From contig NZ_JAGGPB010000036.1 in assembly GCF_018614055.1 (NCBI RefSeq), positions 1 to 64,000 on the forward strand: DNA of 64,000 nucleotides, given 5' to 3'. The notes under the pieces were generated by a model, which saw only the letters and a program-made list of their open reading frames with translations, was not told the DNA's origin and searched no databases. Shown piece after piece: positions 1 through 9,113 of this stretch. Both the position numbers and the translations under genes were made by a program. Position 1 is the first letter of the stretch. The number at the start of each line of letters is the position of its first letter. The stretch is from Streptomyces sp. ISL-98 (GTDB lineage: Bacteria > Actinomycetota > Actinomycetes > Streptomycetales > Streptomycetaceae).

Positions 1-22
1 TGTGCTGTGCTGTGCTGTGCTG
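1..22. repeat. tandem TGTGC pentamer array, cut by window edge
   Basis: The window opens with four head-to-tail copies of TGTGC plus two further bases. The array probably continues outside the window. It lies in non-coding DNA downstream of the glutamine amidotransferase gene. No function can be assigned. Confidence 0.7.
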
Positions 23-41
23 CCACGGTGCGGTGCGGGTT

Positions 42-74
42 GCCTGCGGCGCTTTCCCCTCCCCGCCCCTTCCC
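42..74 (+). repeat. dispersed repeat family 1, copy 1
   Basis: A 33-bp block beginning GCCTGCGGCGCTTTCCC recurs in inverted orientation at 9705-9737 with one mismatch. Both copies lie just downstream of a gene end. This fits a short intergenic repeat family, but the number of genomic copies cannot be judged from one window. Confidence 0.7.
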
Positions 75-181
75 GAAACTGGGGCTCCGCCCCAGACCCC
101 GGTCCTCAAACTCCCCCAAGGACTGCGTCCAGGGGGGACCCCCACGGGCTGAAAAGACCAGCCCGTCCGGGGGTCCGGGGG

Positions 182-234
182 CTTGCCCCCCCACGCGGCG
201 GCAGCCGCAAATGTCACAGCCGGGAAGGGGGCGG
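182..234 (+). repeat. dispersed repeat family 2, copy 1
   Basis: The block starts with CTTGCCCCCC, continues with a GCGGCGG-AGCCGC segment, then ATGTCACAGCC and a GAAGGGG-rich end. It matches a second block at about 23023-23080, with small indels near the palindromic part. Both copies are intergenic. Confidence 0.65.
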
Positions 235-261
235 GTGGGGGCAAAGACCCGTCCCGGGTCC

Positions 262-996
262 CTAACCGCCGGTCACCACGTCCGCCCAGCGCCGCGCCAC
301 ACCGCCCCACACCGACCGCAACGCCCCCTCCTCCCCCTCCACCTCGCGCATGATCTCGCCCGCGTCCAGGCCCAGTTCGCGCAGCGGGCCCGCGTCCTCG
401 CGGCCCCAGTGCGCGATGTCCCCGGCCAGCACCTCCGGATGGAACTGCACCGCCCACACCCGGCGGCCCATCCGGTACGCCTGATGCGCGCAGCGCTCGC
501 TCGTGAGGAGCGGTACCGCGCCGTCCGGCAGGACCGCGCTCTCCTCCCAGTGCCACTGCACCGCACGCAGCGCCGCTCCGGAGGCCGCCGGAGGGCCGAA
601 CAGTGCGTCCTCCGCACACTCCTGAAGCGGCGTCAGTTCGCAGAGCCCGACCTCCGGACGCGCGGCCCGCCCCGCCTTGCCGCCACAGGCGACGGTGAGC
701 AGCTCCGCGCCCAGGCAGATGGCGAAGGTCGGCAGATCACGTGCCACGGCCTGCCGCAGCAATCCCCGCACGCCCTCCAGCCACGGCGCCCGCTCGTCCT
801 CGTACGGACCCATGGAGCCACCGAGGACCAGCAGCCCGTCGTACGCGTCGAGAGAAACGGGCAGGTCCTCGCCCCGCCAGGGTCGGCACAGCTCCAGCGC
901 CGGCCCCCGCTCCTCGATCCACTCCGCCATCCTGGCGGGCCCGGTCCCGTCCTCGTGCTCGACGACGAGGATCACTTTGCCCGGCACACTCGACAC
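262..996 (-). CDS. class I glutamine amidotransferase-like protein
   Basis: A 244-aa protein of the class I (triad) amidotransferase fold. Such domains release ammonia from glutamine or, in stand-alone members, hydrolyse gamma-glutamyl compounds. The nucleophile is Cys94 in the ICLGAE elbow, and His186 and Glu188 in FHPEV complete the triad. An oxyanion-type LGGSMGPYED segment sits near residue 58. The GTG start follows a GGAGGT ribosome site. No synthetase partner is encoded nearby, so the substrate is open. It may be a GuaA-like or gamma-glutamyl hydrolase-like paralogue. It is divergent from the uracil permease gene across 115 bp. Confidence 0.85.
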   Translation of the reverse strand: MSSVPGKVILVVEHEDGTGPARMAEWIEERGPALELCRPWRGEDLPVSLDAYDGLLVLGGSMGPYEDERAPWLEGVRGLLRQAVARDLPTFAICLGAELLTVACGGKAGRAARPEVGLCELTPLQECAEDALFGPPAASGAALRAVQWHWEESAVLPDGAVPLLTSERCAHQAYRMGRRVWAVQFHPEVLAGDIAHWGREDAGPLRELGLDAGEIMREVEGEEGALRSVWGGVARRWADVVTGG

Positions 997-1111
997 CCCG
1001 GCACCTCCCGGCGCAGACCATTCGGCGGCCGCTCATCACGGCGAGGGAGCGACTCTATTCGCCCTTAGCATTGCTCCGATCATTTCTGACCGAATCTGTA
1101 CGGGAGTCACC

Positions 1112-2503
1112 ATGAATCTCGGGGTGCGCTGGACCCTGCACGGCGACGGGCGGACCCCCGCCCCCGGAGCCGTGGTACGCCCCGACGAGCGGCTGTCCTG
1201 GCCGCGTACGGCCGGGCTCGGCGCCCAGCACGTGGTGGCAATGTTCGGTGCGTCGTTCGTCGCGCCGGTGCTCATGGGCCTGGATCCCAATCTGGCCATC
1301 ATGATGTCCGGTGTCGCAACGGTCATCTTCCTGCTGGCCACCCGCGGCAGGGTGCCGAGCTACCTGGGCTGTTCGCTGTCCTTCGTCGGCGTGGCCGCGA
1401 CGATCCGCGCATCGGGCGGCGACAGCGCGACCGTCACCGGCGCGGTTCTCGTCGTCGGCGTCGTGCTTTTCCTCGCGGGCCTCGCGGTGCAGAAGTTCGG
1501 TGCCCGGATCATCCACACGGCGATGCCGCCCGTCGTCACCGGCGCCGTCGTCATGCTGATCGGCTTCAACCTGGCGCCTGTCACAGCATCGACGTACTGG
1601 CCGCAGGACCAGTGGACCGCGTTGCTGGTGATGCTCTTCACCGGCCTGGCCGTGGTCTGCCTGCGCGGATTCTTCTCGCGCGTCGCGATCTTCCTCGGCC
1701 TGCTCTTCGGGTACGGCATCTCCTGGGTCTTCGACCGGGTCTTCGGCAAGATCTACTCCCCTGTCGGCGGCGCCGAGGCCGTCGATCACTGGCGGCTGGA
1801 CCTCTCCGCCGTCGGCCGGGCGGACTGGATCGGGCTCCCCTCCTTCCATGCGCCGAGCTTCGAGTGGTCGGCGATCCTCGTCGCGCTGCCGGTCGTCATC
1901 GCGCTGATCGCCGAGAACGCCGGGCACGTCAAGGCCGTCGGCGAGATGACCGGCGACTCGCTCGACGACAAGCTGGGCACCGCGATCGCGGCCGACGGCG
2001 CCGCGTCCATGCTGTCCACGGCGGTCGGTGGGCCGCCGAACACGACGTACTCCGAGAACATCGGCGTCATGGCGGCCACCCGCGTCTACTCGACCGCCGC
2101 CTACTGGGCCGCCGCCGGCTTCGCGCTGCTCTTCGGCCTCTGCCCCAAGTTCGGCGCGGTCGTGGCGGCCATCCCCGGCGGCGTACTCGGCGGAATCACC
2201 GTCATCCTGTACGGCATGATCGGGCTGCTCGGCGCCCAGATCTGGACCAACGCCCGGGTGGATCTTCGGAATCCGCTGAACCTGGTGCCCGCCGCGGCAG
2301 GCATCATCATCGGTGTCGGCGGCGTCAGCCTGAAGATCACCGACACCTTCGAGCTCAGCGGTATCGCACTCGGCACGATCGTGGTCATCACCGGCTACCA
2401 CGTGCTCCGCGCCCTGGCTCCTGCCCACCTCAAGGACCAGGAGCCGCTGCTGGACGCGGGGACGTCGACGTACGACACGGAGGAGACGCCCGCCGGGCGC
2501 TGA
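1112..2503 (+). CDS. uraA: uracil/xanthine permease, NCS2 family
   Basis: A 463-aa polytopic inner-membrane carrier, expected to take up uracil (or xanthine) with protons. Family hallmarks are the GAQH motif on the first helix, IAENAGH containing the carboxylate that contacts the base in UraA-type carriers, and the PPNTTYSENIGV signature. Hydrophobic segments run through most of the length, as expected for a 14-helix fold. I chose ATG 1112 because GGGAG lies just upstream and the sequence before it does not look coding. It could feed pyrimidine salvage, but it sits more than 28 kb from the pyr operon and no PyrR-like leader was seen. Confidence 0.9.
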   Translation: MNLGVRWTLHGDGRTPAPGAVVRPDERLSWPRTAGLGAQHVVAMFGASFVAPVLMGLDPNLAIMMSGVATVIFLLATRGRVPSYLGCSLSFVGVAATIRASGGDSATVTGAVLVVGVVLFLAGLAVQKFGARIIHTAMPPVVTGAVVMLIGFNLAPVTASTYWPQDQWTALLVMLFTGLAVVCLRGFFSRVAIFLGLLFGYGISWVFDRVFGKIYSPVGGAEAVDHWRLDLSAVGRADWIGLPSFHAPSFEWSAILVALPVVIALIAENAGHVKAVGEMTGDSLDDKLGTAIAADGAASMLSTAVGGPPNTTYSENIGVMAATRVYSTAAYWAAAGFALLFGLCPKFGAVVAAIPGGVLGGITVILYGMIGLLGAQIWTNARVDLRNPLNLVPAAAGIIIGVGGVSLKITDTFELSGIALGTIVVITGYHVLRALAPAHLKDQEPLLDAGTSTYDTEETPAGR

Positions 2504-2512
2504 GCGCCGAGC

Positions 2513-3724
2513 CTAATCGCCCCGCGCCAGCTGATACGCGTAGTCCGGCGTAAAGGTCCCCGCCGCCCCCTTGCAGCCGTCCGACTCCCCCGGCAGCTTG
2601 ATCCACAAGTAGGCGTCCACCCGCGCCACGCCGGTACGGGTCGTCGGCGTTCGGCCGAGTGCGCGGCCCGCCGGGTCGCACCACTGCCCTGCGGCCGGCG
2701 GCCCGTTGCCGTTCCTGCTGGTGTCGATGACCGCGCCGAGCCGCGACGGGCCGCCCAGGGCCGCGAGTACGCTCCGGGCGTAGGCCGTCTCGTCGGCGGT
2801 GCGGTGGAAGTTCGAGACGTTGGTGAAGATGCCGTCGCCGCTCGTCGCGGCGCCCGCCTCCCGCAGCGCCGCGGCCTGCTTCCGGGCAGAGTGCCAGCCG
2901 GAATGGCCCGCGTCGAAGTAGACCCTGGCCTTGGGGTTCGCGGCGTGCAGCGTACGGCCCGCGCGGGCCAACGACGCGAAGCGCGCGGCCCTTTCGCCTG
3001 CGGAGAGGCAGTCGGCGAGCGCGATCGAATCGGGCTCCAGAATGACGATCACCTGGCCACTGCCGAGCCCCGCGGCGAACTCCCCGATCCATTCGTCGTA
3101 CGCGTCCAGGTCCGGCGCACCGCCCTGCGACGCCCCTCCGCAGTCCCGGTCGGGTATCGCGTACGGCACCAGGACCGGCACCCGCCCCGCCGACGCCGCG
3201 GCCGAAGTCACCGAGCCGACCTGCGCGGTGACGGCTCCAGGGTTGTACGCCGCGAACCAGACGGCGGCGGGCCGGTCGGCGATCCGCGACGCGATGAGCG
3301 CCTGCCTCGGGTCGCCGCGGTTCGCCCGTACCCAGTCCAGCACCTGGGACTCGGAGTGCCGGTAGAGCGTGCCGTTCACGGGAGTGGTCGGCGGCTGCGG
3401 CGCGGCCTTCTTCGTGGGCTTCGCCGACGGCTCCGGCGGCTGCGACGTCGACGGCGAGGCGCTCGATGAAGGTGCGGGTGAGGACGACGGAGCCGCAGGC
3501 GTCGTGGGGCTCGGCCGCGCCGGCAACGGCGGTTGCAGCGTGGGCGTTCTCGTCAGCCGCGGCTCGGCGGTCGTCCTGTCCCCGCCGCCCTCGACCGCGG
3601 ACATCATGCCCGTGACCGTACCGACGGCGACGACGGCCGAAGCCGCGACGACCATGACGGCCCGGCGCTTGGCGCGCCTGCGCTCGATGCGTGCGATACG
3701 GCGCTGCGCACGAAAGCCTGACAC
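2513..3724 (-). CDS. membrane-anchored or secreted glycoside hydrolase family 6 (cellulase type)
   Basis: A 403-aa protein with a basic N-terminus, a hydrophobic segment at about 22-42 (signal peptide or anchor), a Pro/Ser/Thr/Ala linker at about 50-116 and a GH6 catalytic domain to the end. GH6 enzymes are inverting beta-1,4-glucanases. Signature stretches include VWFAAYNP, ILEPDSIAL, YFDAGHSGW, FTNVSNF, DTSRNGNGP and LWIKLPGESDG. No carbohydrate-binding module is present. The GTG start follows a strong GGGGGGAG site. It ends 9 bp from the convergent uracil permease gene. No CebR-type operator was recognised upstream. Cellulase activity is inferred from family only. Confidence 0.88.
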   Translation of the reverse strand: MSGFRAQRRIARIERRRAKRRAVMVVAASAVVAVGTVTGMMSAVEGGGDRTTAEPRLTRTPTLQPPLPARPSPTTPAAPSSSPAPSSSASPSTSQPPEPSAKPTKKAAPQPPTTPVNGTLYRHSESQVLDWVRANRGDPRQALIASRIADRPAAVWFAAYNPGAVTAQVGSVTSAAASAGRVPVLVPYAIPDRDCGGASQGGAPDLDAYDEWIGEFAAGLGSGQVIVILEPDSIALADCLSAGERAARFASLARAGRTLHAANPKARVYFDAGHSGWHSARKQAAALREAGAATSGDGIFTNVSNFHRTADETAYARSVLAALGGPSRLGAVIDTSRNGNGPPAAGQWCDPAGRALGRTPTTRTGVARVDAYLWIKLPGESDGCKGAAGTFTPDYAYQLARGD

Positions 3725-3844
3725 CGTGAACTCCCCCCCAGGCAACCGGTCCCCCGGTGCCGCCGGGGCCGTTCGTTCCCCCGTTCTGGGGAAGCCCCGG
3801 CCGACGGCACCCGTCCGGAAGCCTAAGGCTGGGACGCTGCCCAT

Positions 3845-4567
3845 ATGGCGCAGATCGAGCACTTCCCAGCTCAGGCCGACCACTCCCGGACCTCGGTCGA
3901 CACCGTAGTGGCGCGGATGCGCGCCTTCCGCTCCGACTGGCCTGCGTCCGACGGCCTCGCGGTCTTCAACCGGGTCTATCTGGCGGTCACGGAGGAGATC
4001 GGCCTGCGCATCGACTGCGGCCTCTTCCCCGACGCCCGCACCGCAGCCACCCTCGACGTGCTCTTCGCGGAGCGCTATCTGGCCGCGGTCGACGCCACGT
4101 CGGCGGGGCGGCGGCCGCCGGACTGCTGGCGGCCGCTGTTCCAGTACAGGCGCCATCCGGGCGTACGGCCGCTGCAGTTCGCACTGGCCGGGATCAACGC
4201 GCACATCGGGCACGATCTGGCGCTGGCGGTGGTCGACACCTGTCACGCGCTCGGCTGCCTGCCTGCCGACCTGGAGGGGGACTTCGACCGAGTGGGCGAC
4301 ACGCTCGTGGCGCTGGAGGAGCGCATCCGCGAGGAGCTGATGCCGGGGCCCGATCTGCTGGAGATCGCCGATCCGCTGACCCATCTGCTGGGCTCGTGGA
4401 GCCTGGAACGGGCCCGCGACACCGCCTGGTCTGCTGCCAGGCTCCTCTGGGGGCTGCGTCAACTGCCGGAATATGCCGAGGAGTTCAGGGAGCGCATGGA
4501 CGCGGGGGTCGGGCTCGTCGGGCGGATGCTGCTGACTCCGCTGCCCGGCGGGCGGCACGACCGATGA
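3845..4567 (+). CDS. DUF5995 family protein
   Basis: A 240-aa soluble, largely helical protein with no signal peptide. It resembles the actinobacterial DUF5995 family in its FNRVYLAVTEEIG start and the LAGINAHIGHDLALAV core. The conserved His pair in INAHIGHD could form a metal or catalytic site, but no function is known to me. The ATG has only a weak upstream ribosome site. It is divergent from the GH6 gene over 120 bp, so shared regulation is possible. Confidence 0.7.
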   Translation: MAQIEHFPAQADHSRTSVDTVVARMRAFRSDWPASDGLAVFNRVYLAVTEEIGLRIDCGLFPDARTAATLDVLFAERYLAAVDATSAGRRPPDCWRPLFQYRRHPGVRPLQFALAGINAHIGHDLALAVVDTCHALGCLPADLEGDFDRVGDTLVALEERIREELMPGPDLLEIADPLTHLLGSWSLERARDTAWSAARLLWGLRQLPEYAEEFRERMDAGVGLVGRMLLTPLPGGRHDR

Positions 4568-4689
4568 ATCCCCGGTGAACAGCGTCCGTCGGACCGCCGG
4601 AGGCCTCTCTTCCGCCCCACACCCCGCCCTACCCTGACCCGCACAAGTGCACGATCAAGGAGTGCACCGGCCGCTGGGCGAGGACACAC

Positions 4690-6222
4690 GTGAAGTGGTT
4701 GAACCCCGAGAACGTGGTGGCGCTGCTCACCGCGGTGGTAGGTGTGGCGGCCGCTGTCGGCCCGTTCTGGTACGAGCGGAGGGTGCCCCGCCGCAAGCGG
4801 ATCGGCTACCGCGTACAGATGGACACACCGATAGGCGGCGACGCGCGCAACGGTCACGGCACCGTGCGGCTCGGCCTGTTCGACGACTCCCCGGACATGT
4901 CCGACGCCACGCTCGTCCTGATCCGTATCGAGAACGACGGCGCACAGGGCATTTCGGCCGCCGACTACACCGGGCCCGACACCCACGGCCTCACGGTCCA
5001 CTTCACCGATCGTACGGTCCGCGGCCTGGCAGTCACCCAGACCAATCCCGAACACGCCCATCTGATGGCGCACTTCACCCCTGCCGCCGGGATGCGGCAC
5101 GACCTGAACCGGATCCATCTCCCGAAGGTGCCCCTCAACCGGGGCCAGCACTACAAACTCCTGGTCCTGCTCGGTGAGGGCGGCGTGGGCAGTCCGGTCC
5201 GGGTGACCGGCGGCCTCCAGGACGGCGACGTGATGCCCAACGAAAGCACCACCCCGGACGACAAACCGCCCCTCTTCAGCAGACCGGCCCGCATGATCAC
5301 CGTGGCGCTCGCCGTCTGCGTCGTCGCCCTGGCCACCCTCACCGTCCTGCGCGACGACGCGGCACCGCCGCCCATGGGCTGCGCCACGGGGAAGCTGACC
5401 GTCACCGGCTCCACAGCGTTCACCCCGGTCGCCGAGGAACTGGCCGAGAAGTACCAGCAGCAGTGCCCCGGTTCGGAGGTCACCGTGGACACGCACGGCA
5501 GCACGGCCGGGATCCGCGGCCTGGACGAGGAGGGCCGGGCCGCCGAGGGCGGATCGCCGCCGCTGATCGCCCTCTCCGACGGCCCCAAGCCGAACGGATA
5601 CCCCGCGTTGCGCGAGAGCCGGGTGGCCGTTTCCGCCTTCGCCCTGGTGCTCAATGACCGGGTGCCGCTGAAGGGTCTGACCACCACGCAGGTACGGAAG
5701 CTGTACGCGGGCGACATCCGCAACTGGAAACAGCTCGGCGGCCCCGACCTGCCCGTCCGCCTGGTCAGCCGGGACGCCAACTCCGGGACCCGCCAAGTCT
5801 TCCAGCGCCGCATCCTCGGGCGGGGCGAGCCCGCCAACTCCTCCCAGGACTGCGTCGGCCCGGACGACTCCACCAGCACGGTCATCCGCTGCGAACTGGA
5901 CTCCACCGAACAGGTCCTGGCCAGAGTGGCCGCCCTCCCCGGCGCCATCGGCTACAGCGAACTCCGCTCCGGCACAGGCCCCCAAGGCCTGCACCGCCTG
6001 CGCCTGGACGGCCGGAAGCCGAGCATCGAGCACATCGGCGCCGACGGCTACCCGTACCACGAGATCGAGTACGCCTACACGTACGGCAGCCCGCCCGCCG
6101 ACTCCCTGGTCTCCAGCTTCCTCGCATACATGACGCGCGGCAGCGGCCAGGACGTCATGCGCACCCACGGACATCTGCCCTGCGCGACCCCGGAGGCCGC
6201 GGAGCCCTGCGCGGGAGAGTGA
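4690..6222 (+). CDS. membrane protein with extracytoplasmic PstS-like substrate-binding domain
   Basis: A 510-aa protein with a short N-terminal helix (about 8-26), a soluble domain (about 30-200), a second helix (about 202-220) and a PstS-like periplasmic binding domain (about 232-510). Phosphate-binder-type motifs are visible: TVTGSTAF near 238-244 and SRDANSGTRQVF later. Positive residues after helix 1 suggest that the middle domain is cytoplasmic and the binding domain outside. No pstC, pstA or pstB genes lie nearby, so a sensor or scavenging role is as likely as transport. The GTG start follows GAGGA. The middle domain matches no family I recognise. Confidence 0.75.
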   Translation: MKWLNPENVVALLTAVVGVAAAVGPFWYERRVPRRKRIGYRVQMDTPIGGDARNGHGTVRLGLFDDSPDMSDATLVLIRIENDGAQGISAADYTGPDTHGLTVHFTDRTVRGLAVTQTNPEHAHLMAHFTPAAGMRHDLNRIHLPKVPLNRGQHYKLLVLLGEGGVGSPVRVTGGLQDGDVMPNESTTPDDKPPLFSRPARMITVALAVCVVALATLTVLRDDAAPPPMGCATGKLTVTGSTAFTPVAEELAEKYQQQCPGSEVTVDTHGSTAGIRGLDEEGRAAEGGSPPLIALSDGPKPNGYPALRESRVAVSAFALVLNDRVPLKGLTTTQVRKLYAGDIRNWKQLGGPDLPVRLVSRDANSGTRQVFQRRILGRGEPANSSQDCVGPDDSTSTVIRCELDSTEQVLARVAALPGAIGYSELRSGTGPQGLHRLRLDGRKPSIEHIGADGYPYHEIEYAYTYGSPPADSLVSSFLAYMTRGSGQDVMRTHGHLPCATPEAAEPCAGE

Positions 6223-6237
6223 ACGAGGCGGTTGAAG

Positions 6238-6278
6238 GCTGTCCGGGGCCGGCCGGATCGCGGCCGACCCCGGACAGC
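6238..6278. terminator. bidirectional hairpin terminator
   Basis: An 11-bp perfect outer stem (GCTGTCCGGGG with CCCCGGACAGC) encloses a further GGCC/GGCC pairing. It lies between the convergent PstS-like and amine oxidase genes and can serve both strands. There is no long T tract, which is common for Streptomyces terminators. Confidence 0.8.
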
Positions 6279-6283
6279 ACGTT

Positions 6284-7975
6284 TCAGTCCTCCGGCAGCT
6301 CGACCGGGGCGATCTCGTCGTAGAGGTCGCCGGGACCCGGGTTCGTCGGGTCGGTCGTACCGCCGAAGTGGTGCATCACGCCCCACACCGCGTTGAGGGC
6401 GGTCTGCACGGCGCCTTCGGCCCACCCGGCCGTCCAGGAGATGTCGTCGCCCGCGAGGAAGATTCCGCGCTTGTCCTCGGGGAGGCTGTCCTGCATGAAG
6501 TGGGTGAACAGGCGGCGCTGGTAGCGGTAGTGGCCGGGCAGGTTCGCCTTGAAGGCGCCCATGAAGTACGGCTCGTTCTCCCACGACACCGTGACCGGGT
6601 TGCCGATGATGTGCTTCCGGATGTCGACCTTCGGGTAGATCTCGCCGAGGGACTTCAGCATGACCTCCATCCGCTCGTTGGCGGACAGCGGCAGCCACTT
6701 GAGGCTGTCGTCGCACCAGGTGTACGAGAGGCAGATGGTGGCCGGCTTGTCCGGACCGTCGTCCAGCAGGTACGTCCCGCGGGTCATCCGGTCGGTCAGC
6801 GTCATCGACATGACGTCCCGCCCGGTCTCCTCGTCCTTGTCCAGCCAGAACGGCCGGTCGACGGGCACGAACAGCTTGGACGACTCCATGTAGTGGGTGC
6901 GCTCCATCGCCGTCCAGTGGTCGATGGGGAACAGCGAGTCGTCGCACGCGATCTTGGAGAGCAGCATCCAGGACTGGGCGGTGAAGACCGCCGCCGGGTA
7001 CGTCCGGATGTCGCCCGAGGCGTCGGTGACCGTGATCCGGTTGCCCGCGGTGCGGTGCAGCCGCGTCACGGCGGGCTTCGGCTGCCCGTCGTGGAGGGAC
7101 TTCAGCGACGTACCGAGCGGCCAGTGCACGATCTTCTGCGGCTCGCGCTCCCAGAGCCTGACCGGAAGCTGCTGGCTGCCGCCGACGATGCCGCGGTGGT
7201 GGTCGTCCGCCTCGGTGTAGACGACACGCAGGATCTCCAGGATGGAGTTCGGGAAGTCGGTGTCCCAGCCCCCGGTGCCGAAGCCGACCTGGCCGAAGAT
7301 CTCACGGTGGCGGAAGGACTTGAAGGCCTCCGACTCGCACAGGAAGCCGTAGAAGGTCTGGTTGTCGAGCTTCTCGACGAGCGTCGCCCAGATCTCGCGG
7401 ATGCGCGGAACGTCGCGCTCGCGCATGGCCTGGTTCATGTCGGAGAAGTCGGCGCCCTCCTCCAGGCAGGCGTTCCACGCGTTCATGACGTCGCGGTAGA
7501 CCTGCGGGAGGTCGTCGACGGTCACGGCGTAGTGGGACTCGCCCTTGAGGTCGACGATCGTCGAGGGGGTCTCGGGGGCCAGCGGGTTGGGGAACGCCTT
7601 CGTCTCCAGGCCCACCAGGTCGATGTAGTGCTGGAGCGCCGTGGAGGACGGCGGGAAACGCATCGCGCCCATCTCGGCGGTCAGGGACTCGTCGCAGCCC
7701 TCGAAGCCGACGGTACGCAGCCGGCCGCCGATCTGGTCGGCCTCGTAGACGACGGGCTTGAGGCCCATCTTCATCAGCTCGTACGCGGCGATGATGCCGG
7801 AGAGTCCACCGCCGATGACCGCTACCTCGGTGCCGTGCTCGGTCGCGGGTATCTGGCCGAGCCCTGCCGGGTTCGCGAGGAAGTCGTCGTACGCGTACGG
7901 GAAGTCCGGACCGAACATGGTGATCGGCGGCTGCGCGTCGGTGTGCTGGACAGCGGTGGGCACCGTTGACGTCAT
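6284..7975 (-). CDS. FAD-dependent amine/L-amino-acid oxidase
   Basis: A 563-aa flavin monoamine oxidase-superfamily protein that should oxidise a primary amine or amino acid with FAD. The Rossmann nucleotide-binding motif VIGGGLSG lies near residue 54, followed by the ADQIGGRL segment. The C-terminal FAD motif is FLAGDDISWTAGWAEGAVQTA. No signal peptide is present. The ATG start at 7975 is seven codons inside the longest open frame. The nitrilase gene is 51 bp upstream on the same strand, so co-transcription is likely. Oxidase plus carbon-nitrogen hydrolase recalls amino acid-to-amide-to-acid routes such as tryptophan monooxygenase plus amidase, but the substrate is unknown. Confidence 0.85.
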   Translation of the reverse strand: MTSTVPTAVQHTDAQPPITMFGPDFPYAYDDFLANPAGLGQIPATEHGTEVAVIGGGLSGIIAAYELMKMGLKPVVYEADQIGGRLRTVGFEGCDESLTAEMGAMRFPPSSTALQHYIDLVGLETKAFPNPLAPETPSTIVDLKGESHYAVTVDDLPQVYRDVMNAWNACLEEGADFSDMNQAMRERDVPRIREIWATLVEKLDNQTFYGFLCESEAFKSFRHREIFGQVGFGTGGWDTDFPNSILEILRVVYTEADDHHRGIVGGSQQLPVRLWEREPQKIVHWPLGTSLKSLHDGQPKPAVTRLHRTAGNRITVTDASGDIRTYPAAVFTAQSWMLLSKIACDDSLFPIDHWTAMERTHYMESSKLFVPVDRPFWLDKDEETGRDVMSMTLTDRMTRGTYLLDDGPDKPATICLSYTWCDDSLKWLPLSANERMEVMLKSLGEIYPKVDIRKHIIGNPVTVSWENEPYFMGAFKANLPGHYRYQRRLFTHFMQDSLPEDKRGIFLAGDDISWTAGWAEGAVQTALNAVWGVMHHFGGTTDPTNPGPGDLYDEIAPVELPED

Positions 7976-8026
7976 GAGGGTACGGACTCCTTGCAAAGCG
8001 GCAGAAAGGTGTGAGGCGGGGAGGGC

Positions 8027-8824
8027 TCAGACCAGGGACGTGTACAGGGCGGGGCGGCGGCCCTGCAGATACGGGTTGTTCTCGCGCGAGGCCCGCAGGA
8101 GCTCGGGGTCGACGTCGCCGAGGACCAGCTCGGGGTCACGGCTGGCGCGGGCGCGGGCAACGCCGTCGGGTCCGGCGAGGCAGCTCAGGCCGACGAACTC
8201 GAACTCGCCCTCGGGGCCGGTCCTGTTGACGTACGCGATGTACATCTGGTTCTCGAAGGCCCGGACGGGGACGACCGATTCGGCGACGAACTCGGCCGGG
8301 TGCATCAGGGCGGTCGGCACGAGGAGGAGGTCGGTGCCCGCGAGCGCGTGGGCGCGGACGTTCTCCGGGAACTCCACGTCGTAACAGATCATGATGCCGA
8401 CGCGGAGCCCGCCGAGCTCGGCCTGGACGACGGTGTCGTCGCCGGGCGTGAACCACTTCTCCTCGAAGCAGCCGAAGAGGTGGGTCTTGCGGTAGTTGGC
8501 GAGGCGTACGCCATCGGGGCCGATCAGCTGGGCGGAGTTGTAGACGACCTCGCCGTCGCGCTCCGGGTAGCCGTAGAGGACGGCGAGTCCGTGGCGTACG
8601 GCGATGTCTGCGACGGTGTCGGCCGCCTCCCCGTCTGCGGGCTCGGCCAGCCGGTGCACGTCCGCGTCGATGGCGTAGCCGGTCAGGAACATCTCGGGGC
8701 AGACCAGCAGCCCGGCACCTGCGGCCGCCGCACGGCCGGCGGCGGCGTCGAGAGCCCTGAGGTTGTCGTCGACGGAGCCAGGACGGCCGGAGCTCTGGAG
8801 CAGGGCGGTGCGCAGCGGCGGCAT
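8027..8824 (-). CDS. carbon-nitrogen hydrolase (nitrilase superfamily)
   Basis: A 265-aa enzyme with the nitrilase-superfamily triad: Glu44 in PEMFLTGY, Lys113 in YRKTHLFG and Cys147 in MICYDVEFPE. Members hydrolyse amides or nitriles, or act on N-carbamoyl compounds. The length fits a single catalytic domain. I placed the start at ATG 8824, where homology begins; the 91 codons upstream in frame are not convincing. It is the first gene of a probable two-gene unit with the flavin amine oxidase. Three TTGCGC-like elements lie 87-145 bp upstream. Confidence 0.88.
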   Translation of the reverse strand: MPPLRTALLQSSGRPGSVDDNLRALDAAAGRAAAAGAGLLVCPEMFLTGYAIDADVHRLAEPADGEAADTVADIAVRHGLAVLYGYPERDGEVVYNSAQLIGPDGVRLANYRKTHLFGCFEEKWFTPGDDTVVQAELGGLRVGIMICYDVEFPENVRAHALAGTDLLLVPTALMHPAEFVAESVVPVRAFENQMYIAYVNRTGPEGEFEFVGLSCLAGPDGVARARASRDPELVLGDVDPELLRASRENNPYLQGRRPALYTSLV

Positions 8825-8910
8825 GGCAGTCCTCGGGCAGGTGGGGCGGGGTGTGAGGGAGACGTTTAAGACGGTACGTTCCGCGCTCGTGCCCGGACAA
8901 GGCGCGACCG

Positions 8911-8969
8911 TTGCGGACCGACCGTCGATCTGTTGCGCAGTTCGGCGGAGCGGCGGTGATTCATTGCGC
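8911..8969. promoter_or_regulatory. phased TTGCGC motif array A (putative Lrp/AsnC operator)
   Basis: TTGCGG starts at 8911, TTGCGC at 8933 and TTGCGC at 8964, giving spacings of 22 and 31 bp, close to two and three helical turns. The same arrangement, spaced 21 and 30 bp, recurs at 11853-11909 upstream of the amino-acid permease. Seen directly; assignment to the neighbouring Lrp-type regulator is inference. Confidence 0.5.
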
Positions 8970-9113
8970 GGGCTCTCCTGCTGGGGAACGAGCCCGCCCC
9001 GCCGTGCGGCGGAGAGCCGTACCCGACTCTCGCGCGATGTGGCGGAAGGGGTGCGGGCGGAACAGTAGCGGGCGTCGGAACACCCGCATCGGAACACCTA
9101 CAGAGGGGCTGTC

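Larger units (their letters stand above)
1..261. other. repeat-rich intergenic DNA, no gene seen
   Basis: No convincing coding frame was found here. The stretch holds the TGTGC array, one copy of a 33-bp dispersed repeat (42-74), a short GGGGCTCCGCCCC palindrome (about 82-94) and one copy of a second dispersed repeat (about 182-234). Open frames across it have no ribosome binding site and read as low-complexity Pro/Arg/Gly. Confidence 0.6.

Noticed and set aside
1..22. CRISPR-like repeats
   Set aside because: The copies are directly adjacent pentamers without spacers.
3725..3844. CebR operator upstream of the GH6 gene
   Set aside because: No TGGGAGCGCTCCCA-like palindrome is present.
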